A stretch of 50,016 bases of DNA from Chitinophagaceae bacterium UBA4407 (GCA_002390845.1 DGQT01000051.1:1-50016), one strand, 5' to 3'; positions 8,356-17,659 are shown, counted from the first letter of the stretch. Made by a program: numbers and translations. Notes: generated from the sequence alone by a model not told the origin.

Positions 8356-10671
8356 TTATCGTTGTATTAAAAGTTTGGTGCGCTTAATAATATTGTTTTG
8401 TATTAATTGAACCACATATAAGCCATTGGATAGCTTGCTCACATCAAGCTTATTGCCGGAAAGTACTTTTGAAATTACCTGCGTGCCTGTTGCATTATAC
8501 ACGGTTAGATAAACTGGTTGGGCATTATTAAATTCGTGCTGAATGTTAACCTGGTTATTTGCAGGATTTGGTGCTATTGCAAACGAGCCCAAAGTGCTTT
8601 GATTTATTTGTAAACCGGTAAATGTATTAACCGAAGTTGCAGCAGCGTTTTGTATTACAAAACCATAATCTTCTGTTTCGCCTGCCGCATAAGTACCACA
8701 AGGTAGCGGTGCAGAAAGATTTTCCATGCTTACCCGCATGCGTGTGGTACCTGTTTTGGCATTTGCTGGTACTACAAATGATGACACTATCCAGCCGATT
8801 GAAGTGGTAGAAGTATCGATTACTTTTTCTCCGGGGTCATCAAAATCTCCGTCAATATTGAAGTCTACCCATACCCGGAAAAATTCATTATGGTTACCTG
8901 CACCATAGGATGCGCTTAGGTATCCGCTAACTGTTGCGCCGGGCGCAGCTTTGGTGGTTAAATAAGTCAGATCGGCATAGCCATTATTATTGCCGGTGCC
9001 GCTTTGTATAGAACCAAGCCATACAAGGTCTATCCAGTCGGCAGTTGAATTTAGTCCGCCGGTTGAACAGTAGCCACTACCCAATGTGGTAAACTGCCTT
9101 GCAGATATATAACCCGATGGCCCGCTGTTACAAACATCTTCTACGCGATAATCATAAGTGGTACCGGGTGTTAAACCTGTTAATTTAAATCTTGCTTTAT
9201 CTGTTGAAATCGTTATCCAAACCGGAGACGTGGAAGCTTTATACTGAATATGGTAAACAAACGCATTTACATTTTTAGGATGCTCGATTACCGCAGCATT
9301 TTTTGTGATGTTAACTGCCCTTGCTGTATCGGTAATTCCACAAGTTCCTGTACCTGTATGGTCGAAGTAATGTATTACAGTAGCGAAACTTGCACCAAGC
9401 ACATACAAACTGCCATCGCTTGCCGGCGTAAGTGCTATTCCGTTGCTTGCAGTGGAATCGTATAATGTTGACCAACCTGTAGTACCATCAGCAAGATATT
9501 TATTTGTGCCGAGAGCAAGATAACCTGGAAAAGGATTGCCGCTGGGTTTTGTACCGGTTACAAAAAGTTCACCCTTACTATTGCCAATGAGGTTTACAGG
9601 AAATACATCATAGGGACCGGAGTTTACTGATGTCTTGCTCCAAAGCAAGCCTCCATTTGTATTGAGCTTCATCACCAGCCAGTCAACTATAATACCACTG
9701 CCAAAAGTTCCATATCCAATAACGCCAATTTGATTGGTACCAGTCAGGCAGAGTTTTGTTGGAAATTCCTCACCGCTAAAATCATATTTTTTTCTGGTTA
9801 CCTGGTTGCCGCTGCTGTTGTACTTGAGCACAACAATATCTGCTCCACTCGTGGGGTTCACTTCATTGTAGTTGCCAGTAAGAATGTAGGAATTACCAAC
9901 ATCATCAAGTTCAACATCTTTACCCCCGAAATATTCCGAGGTGGTCGCAGCCCATTTTTCGTTACCGGAGGTATCATACATAACAGAAGATACATTGTGG
10001 TTGTATATTTCTGATGAACCCGTTAAGACAATTAAATCTTTTTTTAAACGCATGGAAAAAAAACCGTGCTGAGTGCTAAAGTTGTGCGTTCTGTTCCATA
10101 CCATATTACCCTGTTGATTAATTTTTACCAATACAAAACCGGCTACGGAATTGCCTGTAATAATACCTGATGTGCCCACGTATAAATTTCCATTCGCATC
10201 AATTTCGCTTCTGAACTTTAACGGGGAATAGCTATAGGCTATGGTTAAGCCAAATGAGCCCGGCAAAATAAATTTCCATAAAAGATTACCATCGGGGTCG
10301 TATTTTAAAACGATGATGGCATTGGGAAACTCATAAGGAGGTTGCGAGCTGATGGTATAACGGTAACCGGTTACATATACATTGTTCTGTGCATCTGTGT
10401 TTACCCAAAGGCCTTTTTCATAATTGCTGTGTATATCTGATGACGAAGACCGCTCCCATTTAAAATTACCAAACCTGTCATATTTCTGCGTATAGATAGA
10501 CGAACTGGTGGTATAGCCTGTGGCGATAACATTATCTAAATGATCCCGGGCAATCATGGAGCCGCTTTTAAGATAACTGTCAGCTGTGCGAACCCAGTCA
10601 ATTGAAAAGCTTTGAGCAAACGCAAAAAGTGTTGAGAAAACTATTAATACGAATAGATAAAACTTTTTCAT
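8356..10671 (-). CDS. Secreted beta-propeller / FN3 / GEVED protein with T9SS sorting domain (paralogue 2)
   Basis: I place the start at the Met of MKKFYLFVLIVFSTLFAFAQ, a clean signal peptide aligned with the start of paralogue 1. A longer frame begins 13 codons upstream but would put charged residues before the signal. The 771-residue product has the same order as its neighbour: propeller blades (about 22-440), FN3-like domain, GEVED domain (FFRVWVDFNIDGDFDD ... AGETEDYGFVIQN) and type A T9SS sorting domain (IAPNPANNQVNIQH ... NGLYVVQLIQN). Most residues are shared with the 5464-7791 product. The leader and terminator are also duplicated, so the whole transcription unit was copied. Role: surface protein of unknown ligand. 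Confidence 0.87.
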   Translation of the reverse strand: MKKFYLFVLIVFSTLFAFAQSFSIDWVRTADSYLKSGSMIARDHLDNVIATGYTTSSSIYTQKYDRFGNFKWERSSSSDIHSNYEKGLWVNTDAQNNVYVTGYRYTISSQPPYEFPNAIIVLKYDPDGNLLWKFILPGSFGLTIAYSYSPLKFRSEIDANGNLYVGTSGIITGNSVAGFVLVKINQQGNMVWNRTHNFSTQHGFFSMRLKKDLIVLTGSSEIYNHNVSSVMYDTSGNEKWAATTSEYFGGKDVELDDVGNSYILTGNYNEVNPTSGADIVVLKYNSSGNQVTRKKYDFSGEEFPTKLCLTGTNQIGVIGYGTFGSGIIVDWLVMKLNTNGGLLWSKTSVNSGPYDVFPVNLIGNSKGELFVTGTKPSGNPFPGYLALGTNKYLADGTTGWSTLYDSTASNGIALTPASDGSLYVLGASFATVIHYFDHTGTGTCGITDTARAVNITKNAAVIEHPKNVNAFVYHIQYKASTSPVWITISTDKARFKLTGLTPGTTYDYRVEDVCNSGPSGYISARQFTTLGSGYCSTGGLNSTADWIDLVWLGSIQSGTGNNNGYADLTYLTTKAAPGATVSGYLSASYGAGNHNEFFRVWVDFNIDGDFDDPGEKVIDTSTTSIGWIVSSFVVPANAKTGTTRMRVSMENLSAPLPCGTYAAGETEDYGFVIQNAAATSVNTFTGLQINQSTLGSFAIAPNPANNQVNIQHEFNNAQPVYLTVYNATGTQVISKVLSGNKLDVSKLSNGLYVVQLIQNNIIKRTKLLIQR

Positions 10672-10673
10672 GG

Positions 10674-10914
10674 TGCAAGTTTTGTATTTAAAGAATGTTT
10701 TTAGACCCATATAATAGTTGATTCAACGGGCTCATTTATTTATGGTTCCCCCTTAAATCACTTATTTATTTGTAGCAGTTGAAATTGAATTTGTAACCTG
10801 CGTATTAATTTATTCTCAGTGGTTACTTTGCAATAAAATAGTACTGGAATCTTATTGTGAAGTTGAGCGGTTTTTGTAAATACTTTTATGATTGTGATCA
10901 ATAAACTGAATGAC
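10674..10914 (-). promoter_or_regulatory. Conserved long leader of paralogue 2
   Basis: Non-coding sequence closely similar to 7798-8040, including the outer AGTTGAGCGG and TTTTATGATTGTGATCAATAAA blocks. The rest of the gap up to 11073 (the divergent upstream region of the next gene) is AT-rich and I see no further gene or repeat core in it. Confidence 0.6.
10888..10901 (-). promoter_or_regulatory. FNR/CRP-like box upstream of paralogue 2
   Basis: Minus-strand TTGATCACAATCAT, identical to the site at 8013-8026 and about 217 nt before the start codon. It could also act on the divergent gene at 11074, 173 nt away. Regulator identity is inferred only from the consensus. Confidence 0.4.
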
Positions 10915-11073
10915 ATTAATTAGTGTCTGTCTTTTCGTTAACCAGTATGCGTAATTCATTAACCCATTAACCCAATCCGTAAAATCAGTAAAGTAACTCT
11001 TTCTTTTCGCCACAGTTTTACACCTCAAATTTATCAACACCAAAATCTTATCATCAACTAAATTAATATTGTC

Positions 11074-12675
11074 ATGAAAAAGTTATTTACCATTTTGTTT
11101 GCTGCTTTATCTTTCGTTATAAAATCAAATGCCCAGGTTTTTAAAAACACGATTGGCAATAACGATAACCTGGAATATGGAGTAAGCATAAGCCAGGCGG
11201 CTGACAGCAGTTTTTTATTGGCAGGTTTTTATGACGAAAATGCTACGGGATTTACTTATCCGTTTGTGACGCACCTGAAAAAGAATGGCACTCTCGACTG
11301 GGCAAAACAGATATCAATAGCACCATCATTCTATAAAACTTATACCCGTGCCGAAGCTGTAAAAACTGCCGATTCCAAACCCAATGGATATATTGTGCTT
11401 ATTGATGCTACTTCTGATGGAAACACTTACCTCGTGCGCCTGAACAATGATGGCAGTGTTGCCTGGTCAAAAAAGTTTAATACCTCCAGCAGTAATGATA
11501 AAGTAAGGCCCATTTATAATAATACAGGAACGTTGCTTGGCTTTTATATACTCGCGGAATCTGGCCGAACTATTATCAGAACAGGAACAACCGGTAACAT
11601 TACATGGCAAAAAACAGTAACACATAATGTGCAGGGGAATCTATACCAGTTTGAAGATATACAGGTAACTACTGACGGAGGTTGCATAGCAGTAGGTAAC
11701 ATGTATACAGATGGTGGTAGTCATTATTCTTTACCGGTAGCTTTCAGGTTTACCAGTACAGGAGCCGTTCTTTTTGGTCATACCTATTCCTTACTTCCAA
11801 ACGATGTATCTAATCCATTGTTTCACGGTGTATGTTTAGCCAATACAGGATTTGCTATAACAGCCGATGCTACAGGATGGGGCAATATAACTTTTACAAT
11901 AAACAGCATAGGTCAGATTATCTGGTCATACATGTATTCTGTTGATGATGCACTTAATGTAACACTGGAAGGCAGCCAGATTGTAAGAGATGCAACAGGT
12001 AATTTGATTATTGCATGTGGCGCATCAACACCCTACAGGAATGGTGTTATTATGAAATTAAATACATCAGGAGTTTTGCAGTTTGCCAAAAAATATTTTG
12101 ATGTTGGGGCTTTCAAAGATATTAAAGTAACCAGGGAAGGCACTTACTGCGCTGTTGGCAGGGGAAGCCTTTCGGGAGAAGCAGACATGGCTGCGCTTAA
12201 TGTTTCTACTTTTGGAACTATTGCAGCAACATGCCGGCCAACGAATATCACTGTTACTTTTGCAACTACTCCATATAAGCTGGTGAGTACCCCGGCGTAC
12301 AGTGTTGTAAACGCAACAGTTGTAGTTTCTACTGCAACGGTAAGAACAGGTGTTCTTCAAACATCGCAGGTAATATGCAATACCCCTGGAATAGCAGACG
12401 ACATTGTAATTGAAAAAAGCACCGATCAGCTGCAGGTAGCTAACGATATTACCGGCCAGCGTGTAGTATTAAAATGGCTCACTAAACAAACAGATCATGC
12501 AATATACGAAGCTACCTTATTCAACAACTTTGGACAGCCGGTAACCAATATTACACTTACTGCCAACCAGCCCGCTTATATGCAAATGAATAAAATGCAG
12601 ACCGGAATTTATTCTGTAATGCTTAAGCAGAATTCAAAACTTATAGCAAAAGAAAAAGTAGTTTGGGTTAAATAA
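11074..12675 (+). CDS. Secreted T9SS cargo protein of beta-propeller type
   Basis: This 533-residue protein has a signal peptide (MKKLFTILFAALSFVIKSNAQ). Residues 25 to about 400 carry blade-like repeats (for example DSSFLLAGFYDE, GGCIAVGNMYTDGG, GNLIIACGAS and the recurring NTSGVLQFAKKYF pattern), similar in style to delta-60 / SBBP propellers. After a linker, a C-terminal beta-sandwich of about 90 residues (GQRVVLKW ... QTGIYSVMLKQNSKLIAKEK) looks like a divergent T9SS sorting domain lacking the usual PNP motif. It is divergent from the 8356-10671 gene and shares its upstream region. No catalytic motif is seen. Confidence 0.75.
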   Translation: MKKLFTILFAALSFVIKSNAQVFKNTIGNNDNLEYGVSISQAADSSFLLAGFYDENATGFTYPFVTHLKKNGTLDWAKQISIAPSFYKTYTRAEAVKTADSKPNGYIVLIDATSDGNTYLVRLNNDGSVAWSKKFNTSSSNDKVRPIYNNTGTLLGFYILAESGRTIIRTGTTGNITWQKTVTHNVQGNLYQFEDIQVTTDGGCIAVGNMYTDGGSHYSLPVAFRFTSTGAVLFGHTYSLLPNDVSNPLFHGVCLANTGFAITADATGWGNITFTINSIGQIIWSYMYSVDDALNVTLEGSQIVRDATGNLIIACGASTPYRNGVIMKLNTSGVLQFAKKYFDVGAFKDIKVTREGTYCAVGRGSLSGEADMAALNVSTFGTIAATCRPTNITVTFATTPYKLVSTPAYSVVNATVVVSTATVRTGVLQTSQVICNTPGIADDIVIEKSTDQLQVANDITGQRVVLKWLTKQTDHAIYEATLFNNFGQPVTNITLTANQPAYMQMNKMQTGIYSVMLKQNSKLIAKEKVVWVK

Positions 12676-12694
12676 CCATAGCACATCCCTTATT

Positions 12695-12744
12695 AAAATT
12701 GCCTCAACATTTTTGCTATGTTAGCTCAATGTTGAGGCAATTTT
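12695..12744 (+). terminator. Rho-independent terminator
   Basis: AAAATTGCCTCAACAT (12695-12710) pairs perfectly with ATGTTGAGGCAATTTT (12729-12744) around an 18-nt loop, 20 nt after the stop of the preceding gene, with T-rich sequence following. Confidence 0.8.
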
Positions 12745-12777
12745 GTTTGCCGACTATAGAATAAATATCAGCTATGC

Positions 12778-12830
12778 TTGTGTCACTCACTTGTACGTTC
12801 TCATTTTTATTGAGCTTTAAATACAGTTCA
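12778..12830 (+). repeat. Left-arm repeat, core B
   Basis: The variant core TTGTGTCACTCACTTGTAC is at 12778-12796. The following ATTTTTATTGAGCTTTAAA is the complement of the inner part of right arms such as 22520 (TTAAAAGCTCAATAAAAT), so this is a left arm with its inner segment. No right core follows before the next gene. Confidence 0.8.
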
Positions 12831-12883
12831 TAAATTGCAATTGCGTTCAAAAAAAATGATTACTGTAATTTATCTTTACAAAC

Positions 12884-13408
12884 ATGATGATACAGTTTAG
12901 CACCACCATATTAAAGTTTGATGAACAGGGAGAAAAAACCGGCTGGACTTACATTAAAATCCCTGCGGCTTATGCACAGAAATTAATGCAGGGCAATAAA
13001 AAATCTTTTCGTGTGAAAGGAACGTTAGATGATTACCCCATTGAATCGATTGCTTTATTACCCATGGGCGAAGGTGATTTTATAATGGCAATAAATACCA
13101 CAATGAGAAAGGGGTTACTGAAAAGAAAAGGGGATACTTTAAACGTACAAATAGAAGTTGATCATAAACCAATACTACCTTCTGCAGACCTTGTTGAATG
13201 CTTACAAGACGAGCCTAAAGCATTGGCTAAGTTTAATAAATTACCCAAAAGCCACCAGAACTATTATACCAAATGGATTGAAAGTGCAAAGACTGAAGCA
13301 ACCAAGGCAAAACGAATAGCACAGGCTGTTACAGCCTTATCGAGAGACATGGATTTTGGCGAAGCATTGCGGGCCATAAAGCAGGAAAAGAAGGATTTGC
13401 TTAACTGA
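12884..13408 (+). CDS. YdeI/OmdA-family protein (DUF1905 + bacteriocin-protection domain)
   Basis: This 174-residue protein has an N-terminal beta-barrel DUF1905-type region (about 4-95, with the strand pattern WTYIKIPAAYAQKL and SFRVKGTLDDYPIES). A C-terminal helical region (about 105-172) matches the YdeI/OmdA pattern of helices (ALAKFNKLPKSHQNYYTKWIE, then a Lys-rich stretch). Such proteins are cytoplasmic and have been linked to protection against bacteriocins and cationic peptides, but the biochemical role is not established. There are two adjacent ATG codons; either could start. The gene stands alone, between a repeat arm and a convergent RNA-binding protein gene. Confidence 0.75.
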   Translation: MMIQFSTTILKFDEQGEKTGWTYIKIPAAYAQKLMQGNKKSFRVKGTLDDYPIESIALLPMGEGDFIMAINTTMRKGLLKRKGDTLNVQIEVDHKPILPSADLVECLQDEPKALAKFNKLPKSHQNYYTKWIESAKTEATKAKRIAQAVTALSRDMDFGEALRAIKQEKKDLLN

Positions 13409-13515
13409 ACAAAATAAGACGCTATTTTATATTTTACAAATCAATGCAAATAAAAAGAGAGCCCATCTCTGAACTCCCTCAATATTGTAACAGTCTTTTT
13501 ACTGTTGGGTAATTA

Positions 13516-13812
13516 CTACCAACGGCTGTTGTTGTTACCAGAAAAAGAAGGCTTCCTTGCAGGACGATCTTCTTTAGGCCTAGCTTCATTAACTTTAATA
13601 GCGCGACCGTCAACGGTAGCACCATCAAGTTCTTTGATAGCTTTTTCGGCAGCAGCTTTATCAGACATTTCTACAAAACCAAAGCCACGGCTACGGTTTG
13701 TAAATTTGTCCATAATAACTTTTGCAGAAGTAACTTCACCATACTCTGTAAAAAAACCTCTTAAGTCTTCGTCTTGTACGGCGAAGCTTAAATTTGAAAC
13801 GTAAATGTTCAT
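13516..13812 (-). CDS. RRM-domain RNA-binding protein
   Basis: This 98-residue protein is a single RRM. RNP2 (IYVSNL) is at 3-8 and RNP1 (RGFGFVEM) at 42-49, with the aromatic residues that stack on RNA in place. A short basic, Arg/Asn-rich tail (ARPKEDRPARKPSFSGNNN) follows. Small RRM proteins of this kind in Bacteroidota and cyanobacteria are often cold- or stress-induced and act as RNA chaperones; that role is by analogy. It has its own strong promoter and a long A/T-rich leader, as cold-shock genes often do. Confidence 0.92.
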   Translation of the reverse strand: MNIYVSNLSFAVQDEDLRGFFTEYGEVTSAKVIMDKFTNRSRGFGFVEMSDKAAAEKAIKELDGATVDGRAIKVNEARPKEDRPARKPSFSGNNNSRW

Positions 13813-13933
13813 GCTTAATAATTAAATAAAAAATAATACTTGAGAAAAAACAGACGTAAGAAGACTAACTATTAGCTGTAAAATGCTTAGCAGAAAAATC
13901 ATTCACTTAACTGTAAAACTCAAATTAACGGTG

Positions 13934-13963
13934 CAAATATATACGTAAAGCAGCAGTTGCAAA
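13934..13963 (-). promoter_or_regulatory. Bacteroidota-type promoter of the RRM gene
   Basis: On the minus strand TTTG (13960-13963), an 18-nt spacer and TATATTTG (13934-13941) match the Bacteroidota -33 TTTG / -7 TAnnTTTG consensus exactly. Transcription would start near 13927, leaving a leader of about 115 nt before the ATG. Confidence 0.7.
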
Positions 13964-14052
13964 CTTTTATTTTTAAAATACTTTGTTAACCGGATGCTTT
14001 TATAAAATCTTAAAAATAAAAATGAGAGTTTTTATGAACCCGGCAATTGGCT

Positions 14053-14238
14053 ATAATGGCATCGCCTGTTGCGTCGCACTCTTGAACGTTCAATTCACGG
14101 ATTGGGCCATTCGCGGATTGTTGGATTGATCAATTCGAAAATTCGTTAATACGCTCATCCGCTCAATTGTATTCCGAACTTTCAAGAGTGCGACGCAACG
14201 AAAGCTAAATTAATGATCTGAACCTCTGGCTAATAAAT
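14053..14238 (+). repeat. Full left+right repeat element
   Basis: Left core TTGCGTCGCACTCTTGAAC at 14069-14087, preceded by the typical ATGGCATCGCCTG flank. Right core CAAGAGTGCGACGCAA at 14183-14198, followed by CGAAAGCTAAATTAATGATC and GGCTAATAA. About 95 bp of loop contains short direct repeats (TTCACGGATTG / TTCGCGGATTG). Confidence 0.9.
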
Positions 14239-14264
14239 GTGTTCAAAAAAATCATGATTTGAAA

Positions 14265-15434
14265 TTACAGATCATTCGCCTGATTAATACGCTGGTAAAC
14301 CTGCATAAATTTCTCGCCAATGGTTTTGTAGTTAAAGGTGTTCGCATGATCTGCAATTGATTTTGCTGAGAGCCTGGGGGTATTTATAAACAGGTGTATT
14401 ACCCGGGCAAGATCTGCAGGATTTTCGGGTTTGGCAAAACGGGCGGTAACACCATCTTCAAGATATTCTTTAAAAACATCCAGGCCACTGGCGATAACAG
14501 GAAGCCCGCTGGCCATGGCTTCGATATTTACGCAACCAAAACTTTCGAAGCGGGAATACAATACCAGCGCATCGGCCTGGTGCATGAAGGCTGCGAGATT
14601 TTGTTGATTCGTTTCTTCATGCCATTGAATACAATCATTAATGTTCAATTCATCGCAGAGCCTTAGCAAATGCGGTTTTTGCGGGCCTACAATATGCAAA
14701 ACAAAATCCGTTTTATATTGCTGCCTGAGTATGGAAAATGCTGCCAGCATCTGCTCAGGATTTTTTTGGGGTGTTAGCGTTGATATATGAAGAAAAACTG
14801 GTTTTCTATTTTCATACGGTTGGATTGGAGGAAAAAAGATTGAAGTGTTTACAACATTGTAAACTACCTCTGGCTTTTTAAGATCAAATGTTTGCTGCAA
14901 TGCATCTGCCAAAGCTTCAGAAACTGTTGTAACGGTAAATGCATTTTTGAAAATGAATTTTAATGGTAAATAATTAAAATAATTTACCACTTCTTTGTTA
15001 TACAGTTTTGCAGCAGGCATAAAACCGGCGTTGTGCTCTGTAATGATGTAAGGAATTTTATGCACCAGTTTATAGTATAGCGCAACCCACCCGCAACGCA
15101 GGCTTACGTGTATGTGAAGAAAAGCTGGCTTACCATTTTTTTTAATAAATGTTTTAATGAGCGAATGATACAGCCACAGCGAGTAGAGGTAAGAATAAAG
15201 CCTTTCAATTCCCGCCAGATACCATACAGAATAATATTTTATAACACAAGTAAGGCTTGAGAAAACCGGATCGGTTGTTTCAATTGTTTCAGATGCACTT
15301 TTTCTTTTCTCAACATGAATAACATGCACAGGCTGCAGCAGGGAGACCGCTTCGGCATGGCGTTTAATAAAGTCGCCAACCAAAGGATCATTTTCATTAG
15401 GAAACCAGCTGGCCAGCCAAACAGTTTTTTTCAT
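14265..15434 (-). CDS. Glycosyltransferase family 4-like (GT-B fold)
   Basis: I place the start at the Met of MKKTVWLASWFPNENDPLVG, a typical GT4 N-terminus. The frame stays open 29 codons further upstream but that part looks non-coding. The 389-residue product has an N-terminal acceptor domain (1 to about 200) and a C-terminal nucleotide-sugar domain. That domain has the conserved strand FLHISTLTPQKNPEQML (215-230) and the EX7E motif E297 ... E305 (ESFGCVNIE), followed by AMASGLPVIAS. It would transfer a sugar to a glycan acceptor at the cytoplasmic face of the membrane. It is divergent from the FkbM methyltransferase gene, 42 bp away, and two flippase genes lie beyond, which suggests a polysaccharide or glycoprotein-glycan locus. 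Confidence 0.88.
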   Translation of the reverse strand: MKKTVWLASWFPNENDPLVGDFIKRHAEAVSLLQPVHVIHVEKRKSASETIETTDPVFSSLTCVIKYYSVWYLAGIERLYSYLYSLWLYHSLIKTFIKKNGKPAFLHIHVSLRCGWVALYYKLVHKIPYIITEHNAGFMPAAKLYNKEVVNYFNYLPLKFIFKNAFTVTTVSEALADALQQTFDLKKPEVVYNVVNTSIFFPPIQPYENRKPVFLHISTLTPQKNPEQMLAAFSILRQQYKTDFVLHIVGPQKPHLLRLCDELNINDCIQWHEETNQQNLAAFMHQADALVLYSRFESFGCVNIEAMASGLPVIASGLDVFKEYLEDGVTARFAKPENPADLARVIHLFINTPRLSAKSIADHANTFNYKTIGEKFMQVYQRINQANDL

Positions 15435-15476
15435 GTACTTTAGAAGCTGTTTAAATATTTGTTTGAATACAGCAAG

Positions 15477-16355
15477 ATGAAGAAAATTATTTATAAAATA
15501 ATCAATTGGTACGCAACACATTTTCGCTTTCCCGCCAGAGGCTCCAGTATTTTATTTGGGTGCTGTAAGTTGCTTGGCATTAATGACTGGTATTTTTTAA
15601 AAAAACTTCCTTCGGGTATCATACTCAGGTTAAATATTAATGACCATATTCAAAAACAATTATTCTGGCACGGCGCTTACGAATTCGGGGAAATGAATTT
15701 GCTTATCAAGCTTCTTGAGAAAGGTGATTGTTTTATGGATATAGGCGCCAATATTGGCTATTTTTCTTTACATGCTGCACATTCGGTTGGGCAAACCGGA
15801 ATGGTATGGAGCTTTGAACCCGCTACTGCAATATTTGAACAGCTACAGCAGCATATTAAAATAAATAAGTTCAGCAATATCAACGCTGTAAAGAATGGTG
15901 TATCAAACAAAAGTTTAAGTAGCGTATTGTATTTATCATCTGATAAAAATTATGGTTCAACAGGCCTGCAACCCGGCGATGAGTTTAGCGGAGCAACGGA
16001 AGATATAAGCCTGGTTAAACTGGATGATTTTGTAATTGAGCAAAATATAAAAACCATCAGGGCTGTTAAGATTGATGTGGAAGGCCATGAACTACAGGTG
16101 CTGCAGGGTATGCAGCAAATTTTGAACACCTGTAAACCTGCAGTTTTAATTGAAATAATTGCCGCTCAACTTCAGTTACACAACAATACTGTGGAGGAGA
16201 TTTATAACCTGATGAATTTATTGGATTATTACGCATGGTACATTGATGAAACTAAAAAACTGGTGCAGGTTCCAGATAATCATTTTGAAGGTTATGGCAT
16301 ATTTTTCTTACAACAAAGCCACCTTTCAAAAATTTTTGTTCATCAGAAAACCTGA
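15477..16355 (+). CDS. FkbM-family SAM-dependent methyltransferase
   Basis: The product is 292 residues from the ATG at 15477; an in-frame TTG six codons earlier is less likely. The SAM-binding motif I is FMDIGANIGYF (86-96), with the acidic motif at FEP (113-115) and the FkbM hallmark VKIDVEGHELQVLQGM in the second half. Members O-methylate sugars or polyketides, so methylation of the glycan made by neighbouring genes is plausible. The last 30 bp overlap, in antisense, the 3' end of the flippase gene (16326-16355), so both genes share coding DNA at their ends. The start is close to a repeat-edge fragment (AGAAGCTGTTTAAA at 15442). Confidence 0.88.
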   Translation: MKKIIYKIINWYATHFRFPARGSSILFGCCKLLGINDWYFLKKLPSGIILRLNINDHIQKQLFWHGAYEFGEMNLLIKLLEKGDCFMDIGANIGYFSLHAAHSVGQTGMVWSFEPATAIFEQLQQHIKINKFSNINAVKNGVSNKSLSSVLYLSSDKNYGSTGLQPGDEFSGATEDISLVKLDDFVIEQNIKTIRAVKIDVEGHELQVLQGMQQILNTCKPAVLIEIIAAQLQLHNNTVEEIYNLMNLLDYYAWYIDETKKLVQVPDNHFEGYGIFFLQQSHLSKIFVHQKT

Positions 16356-17636
16356 TATGATTGTTTTTATCTTTTTGAAATCCTGTTTCTTAGGAACAAG
16401 AAAATCAGTCCATGGTTCTTTATGATATTTCCTGTATTGCCATATATTGTAAAAGAGATGAAAGATATACCCCAGGCTACTTACAGCAGCCGCAGCATTA
16501 ATACCGAATTTGGGTATCAGTATCATATCACCCGCAACAATAATCAGCAAAGTAAAAAATGAGCCTTTCATATTGGCAGGAATATTATTGCGCCCAGCTA
16601 GGTATGCACTGAGCATTGCGAGTATAGAAAGTGCCAGTATTCCCGGAAGCAAAATTATAATAACGGCATACATTAAACTAAAGCTTGGCCCAAACAAAAA
16701 AACAAATAGCCATTTGCCACAAACAGATAATACAATGGTAAGCACTATAAAAAATAAACAAAGGCAGCGTGATAGAAACGGGATAATAAAATGGGTAGTA
16801 TTATTTTCTTTTCTTGCCGTTTCGGGAAAAACTGTTCCGGCAATCATATTCGGTATTAACAACAAAAGCTGCCCAAGCTTTGAGGCTTGTATATAATTTC
16901 CCAAAGCCTGTTTAGAACAATAATATTCCACGAACCAGTAATCAACACGATATACCAGGAAAAATAAAACATTGGCCAGTAAGGCAGCTATAGAGTAACG
17001 GAATAGCAATTTCATTTCTGCGCTACTGATAAAACCAATATCAGAAAGACTCTTATATTGCACCATATAGGCAATAGCAAGCAACAACCCCTGTACAAGA
17101 AAATATAAAAAATACAGGTTGATTAATGCATCAGGAGCTTTGCTATTACCTGAACCCGACTGCACAATAATAATGATCAGGATGATATTCGTTAAAAACA
17201 GAATAATATTTGGTACTGCATAATTACGGCCTGCATAAAACAGCGCCGTAAAGCAATTGGTCAATAAAGAACCCGGAATAAAACAGAGTGCAAAAAAAAG
17301 ATATTCAAACTGCAGGCTTTCTTCTGTGTTAGTTATGTTGAAATAAATAAAAGCTCCTGCCACCGTAATTGCCGTTATCACTACTGCCCACACCAACGAA
17401 AAATAAACAAGCCGGTTTTTAGCGATGGCGTTGCTGCTTGCAAAAAAAGTAATTCCAGATTCCATACTCAGGCTCATTACAAGAAGCACCAATGAAAAAG
17501 TGTTGATCAGAAAAAATATCCACCCCATGTTGGCCGCCTGCAGATACCGGGATAAAAAAATATTCATTACCAGCAGCGATGTAACATTCAACACCCGCCA
17601 GAAAATACTTTGCGTTAAAAGTTTTTTTATCCCCAT
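16326..17636 (-). CDS. Polysaccharide flippase, MOP superfamily (Wzx-like), copy 1
   Basis: This 436-residue protein consists of hydrophobic helices nearly throughout (about 12-14 membrane segments). It starts MGIKKLLTQSIFWRVLNVTSLLVMNIFLSRYL, the usual first helix of Wzx/MviN-like lipid-linked glycan flippases. It would move an undecaprenyl-linked oligosaccharide across the inner membrane. Its C-terminus overlaps the convergent methyltransferase gene by 30 bp. The 17948-19261 product shares the N-terminus (QSLLWRGLYFFTLLLVNVFLSRYL) and many positions throughout, so the two are paralogues in tandem. Confidence 0.85.
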   Translation of the reverse strand: MGIKKLLTQSIFWRVLNVTSLLVMNIFLSRYLQAANMGWIFFLINTFSLVLLVMSLSMESGITFFASSNAIAKNRLVYFSLVWAVVITAITVAGAFIYFNITNTEESLQFEYLFFALCFIPGSLLTNCFTALFYAGRNYAVPNIILFLTNIILIIIIVQSGSGNSKAPDALINLYFLYFLVQGLLLAIAYMVQYKSLSDIGFISSAEMKLLFRYSIAALLANVLFFLVYRVDYWFVEYYCSKQALGNYIQASKLGQLLLLIPNMIAGTVFPETARKENNTTHFIIPFLSRCLCLFFIVLTIVLSVCGKWLFVFLFGPSFSLMYAVIIILLPGILALSILAMLSAYLAGRNNIPANMKGSFFTLLIIVAGDMILIPKFGINAAAAVSSLGYIFHLFYNIWQYRKYHKEPWTDFLVPKKQDFKKIKTIISGFLMNKNF

Positions 17637-17659
17637 TCGTCTTGATTATTGCAAATCTT

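Noticed and set aside
10852..11043. Short open frame of 63 codons on the minus strand
   Set aside because: It lies within the leader that is conserved between the two paralogues and has no coding character or family resemblance.
15459..15476. TTG start for the FkbM methyltransferase
   Set aside because: The ATG at 15477 begins a normal N-terminus (MKKIIYKIINWYATHF) and the six extra codons add nothing recognisable.
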